64,000 bases of DNA, from assembly GCF_949987535.1 (NCBI RefSeq), contig NC_080072.1:54380356-54444355 (forward strand). The letters are read 5' to 3'. Shown here piece by piece: positions 1 to 12,164 of the stretch; within the stretch, counting starts at the first letter, position 1, and each line of letters starts with the position of its first letter. The position numbers were made by a program, and so were the translations under genes. Origin of the DNA: Balaenoptera acutorostrata. Its lineage: Eukaryota; Chordata; Mammalia; Artiodactyla; Balaenopteridae. The notes beneath the pieces are model-generated. The model saw only the letters and a list, made by a program, of their open reading frames with translations, was not told the origin of the DNA and ran no database searches.

Positions 1-99
1 CTTTTAAGCGTGCAGTTCAGTAGTGTTATCACACTTTGGTCATGCTTTGTTGTTCACATGGATTGCTCTTCATCTTTTTTTTTTTTTAAAGACTTAAAA

Positions 100-557
100 A
101 TTTATCTGGCTGCGCTGGGTCTTTTTTTTACAAATTTATTTATTTATATTTTTAAATTTTTGGCTGCGTTGGATCTTCGTTTCTGCGTGCGGGTGGCGAG
201 CGGGAGCTACTCTTTGTTGTGGTGCGCGGGCTTCTCATTGCGGTGGTTTCTCTTCTTGAGGAGCACGGGATCTAGGTGCACAGGCTTCAGTAGCTGTGGC
301 TCGCGGGCTCTAGAGCGCAGGCTCAGTAGTTGTGGCGCACGGGCTTAGTTGCTTCGCAGCATGTGGGATCTTCCCAGACCAGGGCTCAAACCCGTGTCCC
401 CTGCATTGGCAGGTGGATTCTTAACCACTTGCACCGGGTCTTAGTTGTGGCACAGGGATCTGTGTTGTGGCGTGCAGGCTCTTTGTTGTGGCATGCTTCG
501 AACCCGGGCTCCCTGCGTTGGGCGTGCGGAGTCTTAACCACTGGACCACCAGGAAAG
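100..557 (-). repeat. Older tRNA-derived SINE, split by a younger SINE
   Basis: The outer element occupies about 100-123 and 435-557 on the minus strand. Its right part contains the tRNA-like head seen in reverse (tcgaacccgggctccctgcg, then taaccactggaccaccagg). It is the shorter SINE type also seen at 35085, 36487 and 36747. A complete CHR SINE interrupts it. Confidence 0.75.
124..434 (-). mobile_element. CHR-type SINE nested in an older SINE
   Basis: This is a minus-strand CHR SINE with its A-rich tail (as T-rich sequence) at 124-160 and the tRNA-related head at about 360-434. The head is truncated by roughly 14 bases. An 8-base flanking repeat, tgggtctt at 116-123 and cgggtctt at 435-442, marks insertion into the older SINE. 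Confidence 0.8.
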
Positions 558-1151
558 TACCCTTCCGTCTTTTAACTTAATCTAAGTTTTACCAGTTAGA
601 CTCAGCTTCATCCAACCTTCCTAAAGCCTTGACTTTCCTTCCCAGCCGTTGTTCTCTTGCTCCTACAGATGTCTGTTGGAACATTTGCTTGTAAGATGCA
701 TTTGGCAATTGTTCATTTTGTGACTTTGCATTTGTCATAGTCTCTGTAATTATTTAAATCTCTTCTTACAACTTTTTACGACTTTGTCTTAGCTAATAAG
801 CTATGTTAATAAGTGCTTTGGGGAAAGGGTCTCATGCCTTTTTTTGGTGTATTTTCTCTTCCCACAGCACCTCCCTCTTCCTCACTGCTCACTTCCCTCT
901 TTAACTTCCTGATCTCTGATAACGGTTTTCATTATTCTTACACACTTATGTATGATAACTTGATATGTTATCATTAATATTTTCTTCTCCCTTTGTGACT
1001 TCTACAATTATATTGTTATTTCTTTTTCCATTTGTTATTTCCATTTCTATATTTAATGTTCACGTTTGAAATTATAAGGCATATTCAGTCTGGCGTCTGC
1101 ATCTCTCATTTAACATAAATGGTTTCCTATCTAATTAAAGCAATATTGCAT

Positions 1152-1503
1152 TTTTAATAATTTATTTTATTTTATTTATTTTTGGCTGTGTTGGGTCTTT
1201 GTTGCTGTGCGCGGGCTTTCTCTAGTTGCGGTGAGCAGGGGCTACTCTTTGTTGCAGTGTGCAGGCTTCTCATTGTGGTGGCTTCTCTTGTTGCAGAGCA
1301 CAGGCTCTAGATGTGTGGGCTTCAGTAGTTGTGGCTCACGGGCTCAGTAGTTGTGGCTCGCGGGCTCTAGAGCACAGGCTCAGTAGTTGTGGCGCATGGG
1401 CTTAGTTGCTCCGTGGCATGTGGGATCTTCCCGGACCAGGGCTCGAACCCGTGTCCCCTGCATTGGTAGGCGGATTCTTAACCCTTGCACCACCAGGGAA
1501 ACC
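1152..1503 (-). mobile_element. CHR-type SINE
   Basis: This is a full-length minus-strand copy ending in the reversed head ccaccagggaaaccc. It is flanked by an exact 11-base duplication, caatattgcat, at 1141-1151 and 1504-1514. The middle carries an extra repeat of the ctcagtagttgtggctc motif. Confidence 0.92.
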
Positions 1504-1519
1504 CAATATTGCATATTAT

Positions 1520-1760
1520 TAAAAAAATCTTTCTATATAATTTTGATGCCAGGATAATAGTACATTGTATGGACTGTCCGTAATTAGCCTAATCATTCCC
1601 TCAATATTGGACATTTAGGTTATTCTCAGTTTTTGTTTTGCAATTATGAACAATGTTTCAATGAAAATCTTTTTATGTAAAAGTTTTTCTGTATTTTAGA
1701 TTATTTTCTAAGATTCCTAGAAATTATTAGGTCGAAATTTACAAACATGTTTTAAGTTCT
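1520..1760 (-). repeat. Old L1 fragment (3' region)
   Basis: The phrases ggacatttaggttattctcag and caattatgaacaatgtttc are degenerate forms of the reversed L1 3'-region signature. Heavily diverged, with unclear boundaries. Confidence 0.5.
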
Positions 1761-2734
1761 TGGTATGTGAGTTGTGACATCTTGATTTAATTAGTTCTTT
1801 GCCAAGGATAGTTTTAAAACACAGTTTGAGTTACTATAGCAGTAATCTGTGGTGCTAATTATGGTACTTAGGTAAGCAGCTTTAAAATTTGATATGAATA
1901 TTTTCTTAACTTTTAACTTTTTCTCTGTGCACTTCCTCTTCTTTCCAGGTAAACGCTCTTTATATTGCCTACTGTAAATTGTTAATGTCTTGGGCAAGTA
2001 GGTACAGGAGCAATTGCGTTAGTTTAAGACAGTTGGTACTTGGCTGTCATCTGCACTCTTGGAGAGTTAGAAGGAGTAAACCAAGAAAATAGTAGATAAA
2101 ATGGAAAGCACTTTAGTTTGGTTTTAGAACGTATTTGTGGTTCACTCCCCATGTTTCCACCTTCCTACTTCTAAATGGTATGCCTAATTTAACATTAAAG
2201 TTTCTCCTTTCGAATATTCCATTTGAAGATAGTTCAGAAGTTTGGTGGGTAGTATAAGCAGGTAACCTTGAGATTAGTATGGATAATGGCCTCTTGTTTC
2301 CTGTGTATCTTTGCACTTACATAGGTTTTGTTGTAGAAGATGTACTTTGATTCATTGTCTTCTTTTGCTGTGTGTACCTCTACCTCATTCTGTTCTGAGC
2401 TGCAGTCAGGTGTTTAGTTTTATAACTCTTTGACATTCACTCGCGTATGTTTTTCGTTCCCTAGTAAGATTGTAAGTTTCTTTAGTACTTGGACCACACG
2501 TTTTCTACCTTTATTAGATTTGTTTCTTGACTTTCTTAAAAGAATATTTTCTCCTTTTGTCTTCTTCCTCACTGCTTGTTCCCTCTTTATTAATGGTTTG
2601 TGGTTTCATGACGAAAATCTCATCTTCTCCACTGCTTATGAAGAATGTAGATTTTGCTTCTGGCTATGATGGAGCAGACTGTAGCGGACCAAAACTCCTG
2701 CTGAGATTAACTAGAAAAGCCTGATTTAAAAAAA

Positions 2735-3440
2735 AATCTATATGAAGGCATTGGTAAATTGCCAAGGCAGCCAGGACTTCAGACATTTGTGGATTCTTGG
2801 CAAAGGGAGAGTATAGCTATTAAGAGGCAAAAAAGCCAGCAGAGCTTTCTTCATGGGGCTAGGGATACAAAAATTATAGTTCAGGGCTGCCAAGGCAGCC
2901 AAAACTTGAGAGGCCAAGATCCCAGAGAGAAGGGAGGTGCATCTCCCCGCCCCCACTCCCCCCTGCCCCAGCCTCTCCACCTGCTTTTTTTTCTCTTGAG
3001 GCATTTGCAGATTCTTTAACTGTGTAGGGTAAAAGGTTAAGAAGCTTCCCAGAAGCCTAATGAAAAGCAGAGCACTCTTTTAGCAGTTCTTCAGTGTTGA
3101 GGAGAGAAAAGTTGAGGACCTTCCAAGGAAGGCAGGCTTGGAAGATACCCTTAACTCTCAGTTGGATCCTTGGAGGGCTACAAACTAGGGTAGATCAAAC
3201 TTTTCAAGCTTTACAAAGCCTGCAGCCAACCTTGAATAAGCTCATGTCCTGAATGGATTGTGAGGTGATCTACCCTTAGTCTAATTGCCTGTCAGAGAAG
3301 ATGGTGAATCTTCTGTAGGAGTGTTATATCATCCACAGCCTTTATAGTTTTTCATAACACAATGAATGGCATTCTAACAAAAATTATGTGGTAAACCAAG
3401 AAGCCAGACCAGGAATAAAAACAGACAGTATAGGAAAGGA
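2735..3440 (+). repeat. Probable old L1 5'UTR fragment
   Basis: A GC-richer block with ggccaagatcccagagagaa, aagcttcccagaagcc, cctgcagccaac and aagccagaccaggaa resembles old mammalian L1 5'UTR sequence as I remember it. No open frame of note. Assignment is tentative. Confidence 0.45.
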
Positions 3441-3449
3441 TCCATTGTA

Positions 3450-3800
3450 TCCCAGTCACTTATAATTTATTCAGTCATTCTAAAATAGAAGGACATTTAG
3501 GTTGTTTCCAGTCTTTAGTATTGTGATTGATCTGCAGTGAATATTCTTGTCTGTACATCTTTGTACACATGTATGATACATCATTAAGATAACGAATACC
3601 CTTGCTAACTCTTGTCTTTATCAAATTTTTTTGATATTTGCCAATCTGATATATAAAAGTGTTTTGTTTCAGAAGTTTTAATATCTTGAAATGAGCGAAA
3701 TTGAACATATTTTAATTTGTGTACAAGTCATCTGAATTTATGTTTCTGTAAACTGCCTGTTCATGTCCTTTTCCCATTGTCATATAGGGTTGTTCAGCTT
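3450..3800 (-). repeat. Old L1 3'-region fragment
   Basis: aaggacatttaggttgtttc followed by a decayed L1 ORF2-end/3'UTR pattern in reverse (tgcctgttcatgtccttttcc near the right end). It abuts a T-rich tract at 3800-3831. Confidence 0.65.
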
Positions 3801-3844
3801 CTTTTTCTTTCTTTCTTTTTTTTTTTTTTTAATATTAAAGAGGT

Positions 3845-4095
3845 AATAAAGAACAGTGGGTAAGGAGACCGATTCTGGAGCCAGATTGCCTGAGTTTAAA
3901 TCATAGCTCTTTCATTTACAGCAGTGTAGCCTTGGGCAAGTTGTATGCTCTGTGCTTCAGTTTCTTCCTCTGTAAAGTGGGGATAATAGCATCTCCCCAT
4001 TGTCATTATGAAGATTAGATGAGTTAAAATATAGAGTGCTTAGAAATGGGCCTGGCATAATGAAAGTTCTATATAACTGCCAGTCATCAGAATGA
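3845..4095 (+). repeat. MIR element
   Basis: Near-complete MIR. It has the tRNA-like start (gattctggagccagattgcc), the core (tgtagccttgggcaagttg, cctctgtaaagtggggataa) and the tail (gattagatgagttaaaatat, gggcctggcataa) in the right order. Confidence 0.9.
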
Positions 4096-4653
4096 TACTG
4101 GTCATGGAGATAGAGATGGAAATTAGCAAAGAGATTTTTTTATTTGCCCAAGGACAAATAACTAGTAAGTGGGAGTATTCAAATTAGGATCAAGATCTTG
4201 GGACTCTTAAGTCCAAAGTTCTTTTTCATTCTGCTGCACTAATAAGAAATTGAACGTACAGGGGTAAAAACTCAAGCATAGCCAGGTACCAAGGGATGTT
4301 TACCTTTGCATTTGAGAGTTATTGGGGTAGCGTCTTCCCAATATAGTTCAGTGAGGTTCTTTTTCTAATTTTGTATTGAGTGTGGATTCTTTGACAATGA
4401 TACTTTATTCCTGAGGGTTTGGTGCAGTTAGCAAAATGCTAGTCTTATAGTTTGTTTTGTTTGTTTGCCTTTATTAATAACCAGTCACCCCACCCTAGAG
4501 AAAATCTTTTTCAGGAAGGACCATCAGGGAAGTATAGCTGCTCCTACAGTTCACATTAGACTGAATGTAGTACTCAGCTTTGGTCATTGGCCATGTGTGT
4601 TTGTCATTCTTAGGGTATAATATCCTTAGAGAGTTTCTCTTTTAAACATGGTG

Positions 4654-4862
4654 CAGTTGACCCTTGAACAACGTGGGGATTAGCGGCACTGACCCCCCTG
4701 CACAGTTGAAAATCTGTGTATAACCTTATGTGGATAAGTGGATTCAACCAACCTCAGATTCAACCGCAGATCATATGGTACCATAGTATGTATTTATTGA
4801 AAAAAAATCTGCATATAAGTGGACCTACGCAGTTCAAACCTATGTTGTTCAAGGATCAACTG
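4654..4862 (+). mobile_element. MER2-type DNA transposon (Tc1/mariner, Tigger group)
   Basis: Non-autonomous element with terminal inverted repeats: cagttgacccttgaacaacg at the left and the complementary gttgttcaaggatcaactg at the right. The interior matches the MER2 pattern (gaaaatctgtgtataac). Confidence 0.88.
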
Positions 4863-5164
4863 TAGTTGTCAGAGGACAGGCATTAAGAAAGTACTTCCAC
4901 CACTGGATAAATTTATAAATACTAAAATACTCAGCAGCTCAGTGACACCTGGAATAGTTTCTAGTATTTCTTTTCTGTGAGATGAAGGAAGGGTGAATGG
5001 TTGTTTTCTGTGCTACTGAAACACTTGAAAATCCCTATAGATTCTGGTGGAGGGATTGGTGGGTTTGGGGACTAATTCCTCTGGACTAAGGAGAGTGATG
5101 TTGCCTTTTCTGCTGCTTTTGACGTGCTGTTGCTGTGCTCCCCCCCACGCCACCGCCCCCCCCC

Positions 5165-5605
5165 CCCCAGCCCAAGAATTTATTTCTTAGGGCAGTTTTA
5201 GTTTTACAACAAAATTGAGAGGACGGTACAGAGATACCCCATATGATCCCTGCCCCCACACATTCATAGCCTCCCCCATTATCACTGTCACTCACCAGAA
5301 TGGTAGATTTGACTCTTGGTGTTGTACATTCTGTGGGTTTGGACAAATGTATAATGAAATTTGTCCATCATTATAATATTAGAAAGAGTCTTTTCACTGC
5401 CCTAAGAATCCTCTGCTCTGCTTACTCATCCCTACCTTCTCCATCCTTGGAGCTTCTGATCTTTTTGTTGTCTCTAAAGTTTTATCTTTTCCAGAATGTC
5501 ATATAGTTGGAGACATACAGTATGTAGCATTTTCAGATTGGCTTCTCTCATTTAGTAATATGCGTTAAAGGTTCCTCCATGTCTTTTCATAGCTTTGAAA
5601 GCTCT
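5165..5605 (-). repeat. Old L1 3'UTR, left piece of a split element
   Basis: A reversed L1 3'UTR (caacaaaattgagaggacgg, tggtagatttgactcttgg, gttggagacatacagtatgt). Continuations at 7417-7462 and about 7920-8690 fit the same L1, so two later insertions split it. A C-rich run precedes it at 5140-5169. Confidence 0.8.
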
Positions 5606-7416
5606 TTTTTTTTTCTTTTTTTTTCCAATCATAATACATTTTATTTATTTTTTAAAATTTTTATTGGAGTATAGTTGATTTACAATGTTGTGTTAGTTTC
5701 AGGTGTACAGCAAAGTGAATCAGTTATATGAATATATATATATATCCACTCTTTTTTTAGATTCTTTCCCATATAGGTCATTACAGAGTATTGAGTAGAG
5801 TTTCCTGTGCTATACAGTAGGTCCTTATTAGTTATCTGTTTTATATATAGTAGTGTGCATATGTCAGTCCCAGTCTCCCAATTTATCTCTCCTCTCTCCT
5901 TCCCCCAAGTAACCATGTTTGTTTTCTACATCTGTGACTATTTGTGCTTTGTAAATAAGTTCATTTGTACCATTTTTTTAGATTCCACATATAAGCGATA
6001 TCCTGTGATATTTGTCTCTGTCTGACTTACTTCACTTAGTATGATAATCTCTAGGTCCATCCATATTGCTCCAAATGCGATTATTTCATTCTTTTTTACG
6101 GCTGAGTAATATTCCATTGTATATAAGTACCACATCTTCTTTATCCATTCATCTGTTGATGGACATTTAGGTTGCTCCCATGTCTTGGCTATTGTAAATA
6201 GTGCTGCTATGAACATTGGGGTGCATATATCTTTTCTAATTAGAGTTTTCTCCAGATATATGCCCAGGAGTGGCATTGCTGGATCATATGGTAGTTCTGT
6301 TTTTAGTTTTTTAAGGAACCTCTATATTGTTCTACATAATGGTTGTACCAATTTACATTCCCACCAACAGTATAAGAGAGTTTCCTTTTTCTCCACACCG
6401 TCTCCAGCATTTATTGTTTATAGACTTTTTGATGATGGCTATTCTGACTAGTGTGAGGGGATACTTCATTGTAGTTTTGATTTGCATTTCTCTGGTAATT
6501 AGCATCTTTTCATGTGCTTTTTGGCCATCTGTATATCTTTTCTGGAGAATTGTCTATTTAGATCTTCTGCCTGTTTTTTGATTGGGTTGTTTGTTTTTGA
6601 CATAGAGCTGCATGAGCTGTTTGTATATTTTGGATATTAATCCCTTGTCAGTTGCTTTGTTTGGAAATATTTTCTCCCATTCTGAGGGTTGTCTTTTTGT
6701 TTTGTTTATAGTTCCTTTTGCTGTGCAGAGGAAGTTTAATTAGGTCCCATTTGTTTATTTTTGTTTTTATTTTCATTACTGTAGGAGGTGTATCAAAAAA
6801 GATATTGCTGCAATTTATGTCAAAGAGTGTTCTGCCTATGTTTTCCTCTAAGAGTTTTGTAGTGTCTGCCCTTGAATTTAGGTCTTTAATCCATTTGGAG
6901 TTCATTTTTGTATGTGGTGTTAGTGTTCCAATTTCATTGTTTTACATGTAGCTGTCCCGTTTTCCCAGACTTATTGAAAAGACTGTCTTCTCTCCATTGT
7001 ATATTCTTGCCTCCTTTGTCATAGGTTAGTCGACCATGGGTATGTGAGTTTGTTTCTCGACTTTCTATCCTGTTCCATTGATGTATATTTCTGTTTTTGT
7101 GCCAGTACTATACTGTTTCCGTTACTGTAGCTTTGTAGTATAGTCTGAAGTTGAGGAGTCTGATTCCTCCAGCTCCATTTTTCTTTTTCAGGATTGCTTT
7201 GGCTATTTGGGGTCTTTTGTGTTTCCATATAAATTATAGAATTTTTTGTTCTAGTTCTGTGAAAAAATGCCATTGGTAACTTGATAGGGATTGCATTGGA
7301 TCTGTAGATTGCCTTGAGTAGTATATTCATTTTGACAATATTGATTCTTCCAATCCAAGAACCTGGTATATCGTTCCAGCTGTTTGTGTTATCTCCGACT
7401 TTTTTCATCAGTGTTG
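5606..7416 (-). mobile_element. Younger 5'-truncated L1
   Basis: From the left it carries the reversed poly-A, the 3' end (tggagtatagttgatttaca), the 3'UTR with a short (AT)n, and the C-terminal half of ORF2 with frame breaks. Its endpoints are flanked by ttgaaagctc (5595-5604) and ttgaaaactc (7416-7425), an imperfect target duplication. Non-functional. Confidence 0.87.
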
Positions 7417-7462
7417 AAAACTCATTTCTTTTTAGCACTGAATAATATTCCATTGTCTGGAT
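7417..7462 (-). repeat. Old L1 middle piece
   Basis: ctcatttctttttagcactg and aatattccattgtctgga are the expected next part of the old L1 begun at 5165, displaced by the younger L1. Confidence 0.75.
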
Positions 7463-7919
7463 TATCAACTTTCATAATATAATAGCCAGTTATTTTACCA
7501 GCAAAAATGAGTTTATTTGGGAATAGCCAGAGGAATTGCAGTTTGGGATATGCAAACTATGGCAGACCAGAGACAAATCCAGAGAACAAGGAAGCGGAAT
7601 TTGCTTTTATAGGGAAAAGAGGGGAGTTGGGAAGGGCTGTAATAACCAAAGAGTCCATTGGAGGAAGCTGGGAGTCCAAAGTATGGAGGCTTCTCATCAG
7701 TTGAGCTGCTGCATATCTGATTGGTGGAGCTGTTTTGGGGTGGAGAGAAGTTTTCTTCTTCCTGCTGGATAGTAAAGTAAGCAACACCTTCCTGTCATAG
7801 GTGTAGATGTATAGCTCTTCCTATTTGGAGTAACTGACGGATGCATGGGGGGGCATGACCGCTCCCCCTACAGGCCTGTCCCTACTCTAATTTTAGCTGA
7901 GGTTTCTTTAATTAATTTC
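7463..7919. mobile_element. Unclassified LTR-like insertion in old L1
   Basis: About 455 bases separate two consecutive parts of the old L1 (…ccattgtctgga / tgtacctcagtttatttatc). The block has higher GC content than its surroundings, is non-coding, and has the size of a solo LTR, but I cannot name a family and see no clear terminal TG…CA or target duplication. Boundaries are good to perhaps 10 bases. Confidence 0.5.
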
Positions 7920-8690
7920 ACTGTATGTACCTCAGTTTATTTATCCATTTATCTTCTGAAGGATGTCTTGTTTGCTTCCAAGTTTTGGCAGTTATGGCCA
8001 AAGCTGCTATAAACATTTATTTACAGGTTTTTTTGTGGATGTAAGTTTTTAACTCGTTTCGGTAAATATCAAGGAGTGCAATTACTGGATTGTATGGTAA
8101 AACTATGTTTAGTTTTGTAAGAAATTGCCAGATTGCCTTCCAAAGTGTCTCTACCATTTTGCATTCCCACCAGCAGCGTATGAGAATTTTTGTTGCTCCA
8201 CATCCTCACCAGCATTTGGTGTTGTCAGTGTTTTGGATGTTAGCCCTTCTAATTAGGGGTGTAGTGCCATCTCGTTTTAATTTGTAATTCCCTAATGACA
8301 TACGATGTTGGGCGTTTTTTTCATTTGTTTATTTGCTGTGTCTTCTTCTTTGCCATATATTTTCTTTGGTGAGGTGTCTGTTAAGGTCTCTTGCCCATTA
8401 AAAAAAAAATCAGGTTGTTTTCTGATTAAGTTTTGATAGTTCTTTGTTTATTTTGGATAACAGTCTTATATCAAATACATCTGTTACAAATGTTTTCTTC
8501 CAGTCTGTGACTTTTGTTCTCACTCTCTTGACATTGTCTTTTGCAGAGCAGAAATTTTTAATTTTAATGAAGTCTAGCTTATCAATTACTTATTTTATGA
8601 ATCATGTCTTTGATATTATGTCTAAAAAGGCATCACCATACCAAGTCATCTAGGTTTTCTCCTGTTGCTCTGATTTTATGATAGTATTGC
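7920..8690 (-). repeat. Old L1 right piece (ORF2 end)
   Basis: The sequence continues the split L1 in reverse: ccatttatcttctgaaggat, cattcccaccagcagcg, ccacatcctcaccagcattt, tgaagtctagcttatcaatt. It is decayed, with no usable reading frame. Confidence 0.85.
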
Positions 8691-9180
8691 AGGAGTTTCA
8701 ATCACAATTTCAACTTTTGGAGTGGAGGGAGCTGACATATGACTCTAGGAAGGCAGAGGGAAGTAAAGAGAATATTAAGAAAAGTCAAGTCCCGCATCAG
8801 CAGACAGGAACTATTTTATTATAAATGAGTGTTCTTTCTGTACTAAAAGTCAGGGAACCTGAAAGGTTAATCATGACTGATAAATATCTTAGTATAATTA
8901 ATAATGTTGAGTGTATACATGTTCTCCAGTAAGCTTTAAGAGACACTGTAAAAGACTTTGATTTAAAAGGGGAGATTTTCATTTTTCTGACCTTTTTCCA
9001 GGTGGATTGAAACCATATTTCATAAGGCTTCAAAGAAATTATTTTCATGTTATAGCTACTGTTATATAAGTTTAAAATCCTAATATCATTTTTACCTATT
9101 ATATTAAACTTTAATAGAGTATTTCAGAATTTAGAGAAACCTGTTGAGTAGTAAATGAAAATGAAATAAAAATATTATTA

Positions 9181-9500
9181 CAGGCATACCTTGGAGATAT
9201 TGAGAGTTTGGTTTCAGACCACTGTAATAAAGTGAATACTGCAATAAAGCGAGTCACATGAATTTTTTGGTTTCCCGGTGCACATAAAAGTTAGGTTTAT
9301 ACTATACTGTAGTCTGTTAAGTGTGCAATAGCATCATGGTTTAAAAAACAATATACCCACCTTAATTTAAAAATACTTTATTACTAAAAAATGCTAATTA
9401 TCATCTGACAACACAGGGTTGCCATAAACCTTCAATTTGTAAAAACCACAGTATCTGTGAAGTGCAAGAAAGTGAAGTGCAATAAAACAAGGAATGCCTG
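9181..9500 (-). mobile_element. Tigger1-type non-autonomous DNA transposon
   Basis: The ends caggcataccttgg and aaggaatgcctg form inverted repeats. The interior (gcaataaagcgagtcacatg, actatactgtagtctgttaa) matches Tigger1-derived short elements. It is preceded by TA, the usual target for this superfamily. Confidence 0.88.
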
Positions 9501-10309
9501 TGTTGAATCATTAACTTTAGAAGTTATCTAGTGTGTTGACTTCATTTCTCTAGTAGAAACTGAGATCTAAAGAGATTTTAGTCCATGATATGTGTGTATG
9601 TGTGTCTCAGGAGGGCTCCAAGACACCCCGCCCCCCGGCCCCCCACCACAGGTTCGATGATTCACTGAGAGTGCTCACAGGACTCAGCATATAGTCCTAC
9701 TCATGGCTGTGATCCATTACAGTGAAAGGATACGGATTAAAATCAGCAAAGGGAAAAGGTACATGGGACAAAGTCCAGGGGAAACCAGGCATGAGCTTCT
9801 AGAGTCCTCTCTCAGTTGAGTCTCATAGGACATGCTTACTTCCCCCAGCAACAAGTTGTGACAGTATGTGTTAAATGGTGCCAGCCAGGGAAGCTTCTCG
9901 GAGACTTAGTGCCCAGAGTGTTTATTAGGGGCTGATCATGTAAGGACTGTCTGCCTAGCATATACCACAATTCCAGAATCCCATCAGGAAAGAAGGTATT
10001 CAGCATAACTACATTGTACTGCAAACAGTTTAGGTACAATGAACCTGTACCTAATCAGAGAGGGTGGGAACTCTCCTGAAATCCAAGTTCCTAGGCACCA
10101 GCCAAGGGCCAACCCTGTAAGCAGGCCTTAAGATCGGTTAGGCCTATCTTAAGTTAGGCCTGCTATTGTTAAGTCTTTTCTGCATTCTCTGTGTGTGTAT
10201 GTGTGCAACATTTAGCATATAGTGTGCTCTTATTAAATGTTAGCTGTTTTTATTTATTATAGGGATTCTTCACTGATTACTACTACTACTATTAATTGTG
10301 GTCTTCTGC

Positions 10310-10440
10310 ATTCCTATGAGGTAGGTTTGGCCAGTATTTTAATTTCCATTTGATAGGTGAGACCAAGGCAAAGAGAAGCTTTGATATATCTAAATATTCT
10401 CACTTAATTGACAGAGCAGGTATCAGAACCTAATATGCTC
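10310..10440 (-). repeat. MIR fragment
   Basis: Degenerate reversed MIR core: aatttccatttgataggtga, caaggcaaagagaagct, gagcaggtatcagaacc. Confidence 0.6.
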
Positions 10441-11629
10441 TTTTTGCAAGCCAGTAGGGAAAAAAAAAGAATTTTTTTTTTGCCTTGTTGACATTTCTAG
10501 AGGGCGTTACTGAAATAGGAAATAGGCTTAAATATTTAAATTAATGTCATATCGGACCAATTCATGACCTGTTATGCTTAACTGTTTTTGTATTCAAGAG
10601 TTACTTTGTTGACTATGTAATTTTTTGAGCTTTTGGGCATGATGCCAGTTAATGTAGCACAATCCTGTTGGGGGAAGAAGTTGCAAAAAGTGACTATTTC
10701 GCATTTTGTATTTTTAAAGCATTAAACATCATTAATCTTAATCCAAGAGTAAGCTAATCTATATCAGTACTAATTTTGGTGAATATAAATTAGTACTCCA
10801 CCCCAACCCCTGCCATTACCTTTCACTCTCAAATGAGTCAAGGCATAGTAATATTTCAGTCAGTGTGCCGAGTTCCTCCTTGGCCTTATATTATGAACTT
10901 TGAGATTTCTTAAGTATCCCAAAGTGAATTTAACTTTTCGTATAATATATGTATCAAAGCAGTTGGGTCATTATCTTTGTTTCTTGTAAGTTGTACTTGC
11001 AAATAAATCAAACCAAACTACCATTTCTTTATCTCACCAACACCAGAGACAATTTTATAGTTATCAGATTCTACTGCATGCCACTCTACTGGCTGAAAAT
11101 AGTTTACAAAGTATTTTCACTCTCATTATATTCATTTGATCCTCATAATGGCCTGTCATAATAGGTATTATTCTGGTTTTACAGAAGAGGAAGTTGAGAC
11201 TGACTTATCCAAGACTCTGGAAGCTTCTAAGTTTTGGGGATCAGGCTTTTAATTTTGTATTATTTACACTATATAATGAAGATGTTAACCTCTTTGGACA
11301 TTTTCTTCTAAATGTCAGCAAGAACTATTTTAGAGAAAGCAAATTCTCTAACAGTAAGTAAAAATTATAATCATTTTTACTAGTGTATCATTAAAATATT
11401 TTTGGTCCCTTGTGTTGGATCGTAGACTTAGTAAAAGACTGAATAACATTATGCTCCTTATGTTGCTTCCAAATAAATATACAGATTTAGAATTTTTAAA
11501 AGTAGATATGAGAAGAATCTTATACTTGGTACCAGAAGAAACTGTGGTAGAATTTGTTATTGTATCTTGGCCTGAGGAAGGTCTTTCCAAATATGATACA
11601 AAATGCAGAAGCCATAAAGGAGAAGTTTG

Positions 11630-12160
11630 ATTAATATAACTACACAAAAATCACCACTATAAGCAAAGTCAAGACAGATGATAAACTAGGAAAAGTATTG
11701 CTATTCATGTGACATAAGGGTAATTTTCCTTACCTAGACAGAGCTTTAACAAATCAAGAAGAAAAAGTTAACTCCAACAGGAGTAAAGGAAATGTATATA
11801 CTTTTCACATCAAAGGAAATGCAAATTACTCAAACATGTGAAAAGTATTCAGTTTCACTCATTCAGTGCATAAGATACAGAATTTCACCAATTAGATTGG
11901 CAAAGCTAAAAAATTTCAACCCTCATTGTGCCGGGAAAGGTGTGAGGAAATGGCGCTCTCATGCATCACTGGTGGGATTATAAATCTGTACAGGCTTTAT
12001 GAAGGGTGATTTGGTATTGTCTGTCAGAATTACAGAAGCACATATTCTTTGACTCAGCAGTTCTGATTCCAGCACTTTAATCTATGGATATACTTGCAGA
12101 CATGCAAAATGATGTATGTGCAAGATCACTCATTATAACATTGTTTTGATAGTTGCTGAA
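11630..12160 (+). repeat. Old L1 ORF2-end/3' fragment
   Basis: Forward-strand decayed L1: ggaaatgcaaattactcaaa, agattggcaaagctaaaa, tgcatcactggtgggattat, tttgactcagcagttctgat. These are the usual order of landmarks near the ORF2 end. Confidence 0.82.
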
Positions 12161-12164
12161 GATT

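Noticed and set aside
5140..5169. C-rich run as a G-quadruplex or i-motif regulatory site
   Set aside because: A mutated homopolymer-like run next to an old L1 end, without regularly spaced tracts or promoter context.
11412..11630. 72-codon open frame in unique DNA
   Set aside because: No recognised motif, no splice or promoter context, and decayed L1 sequence starts right after it. Likely chance.
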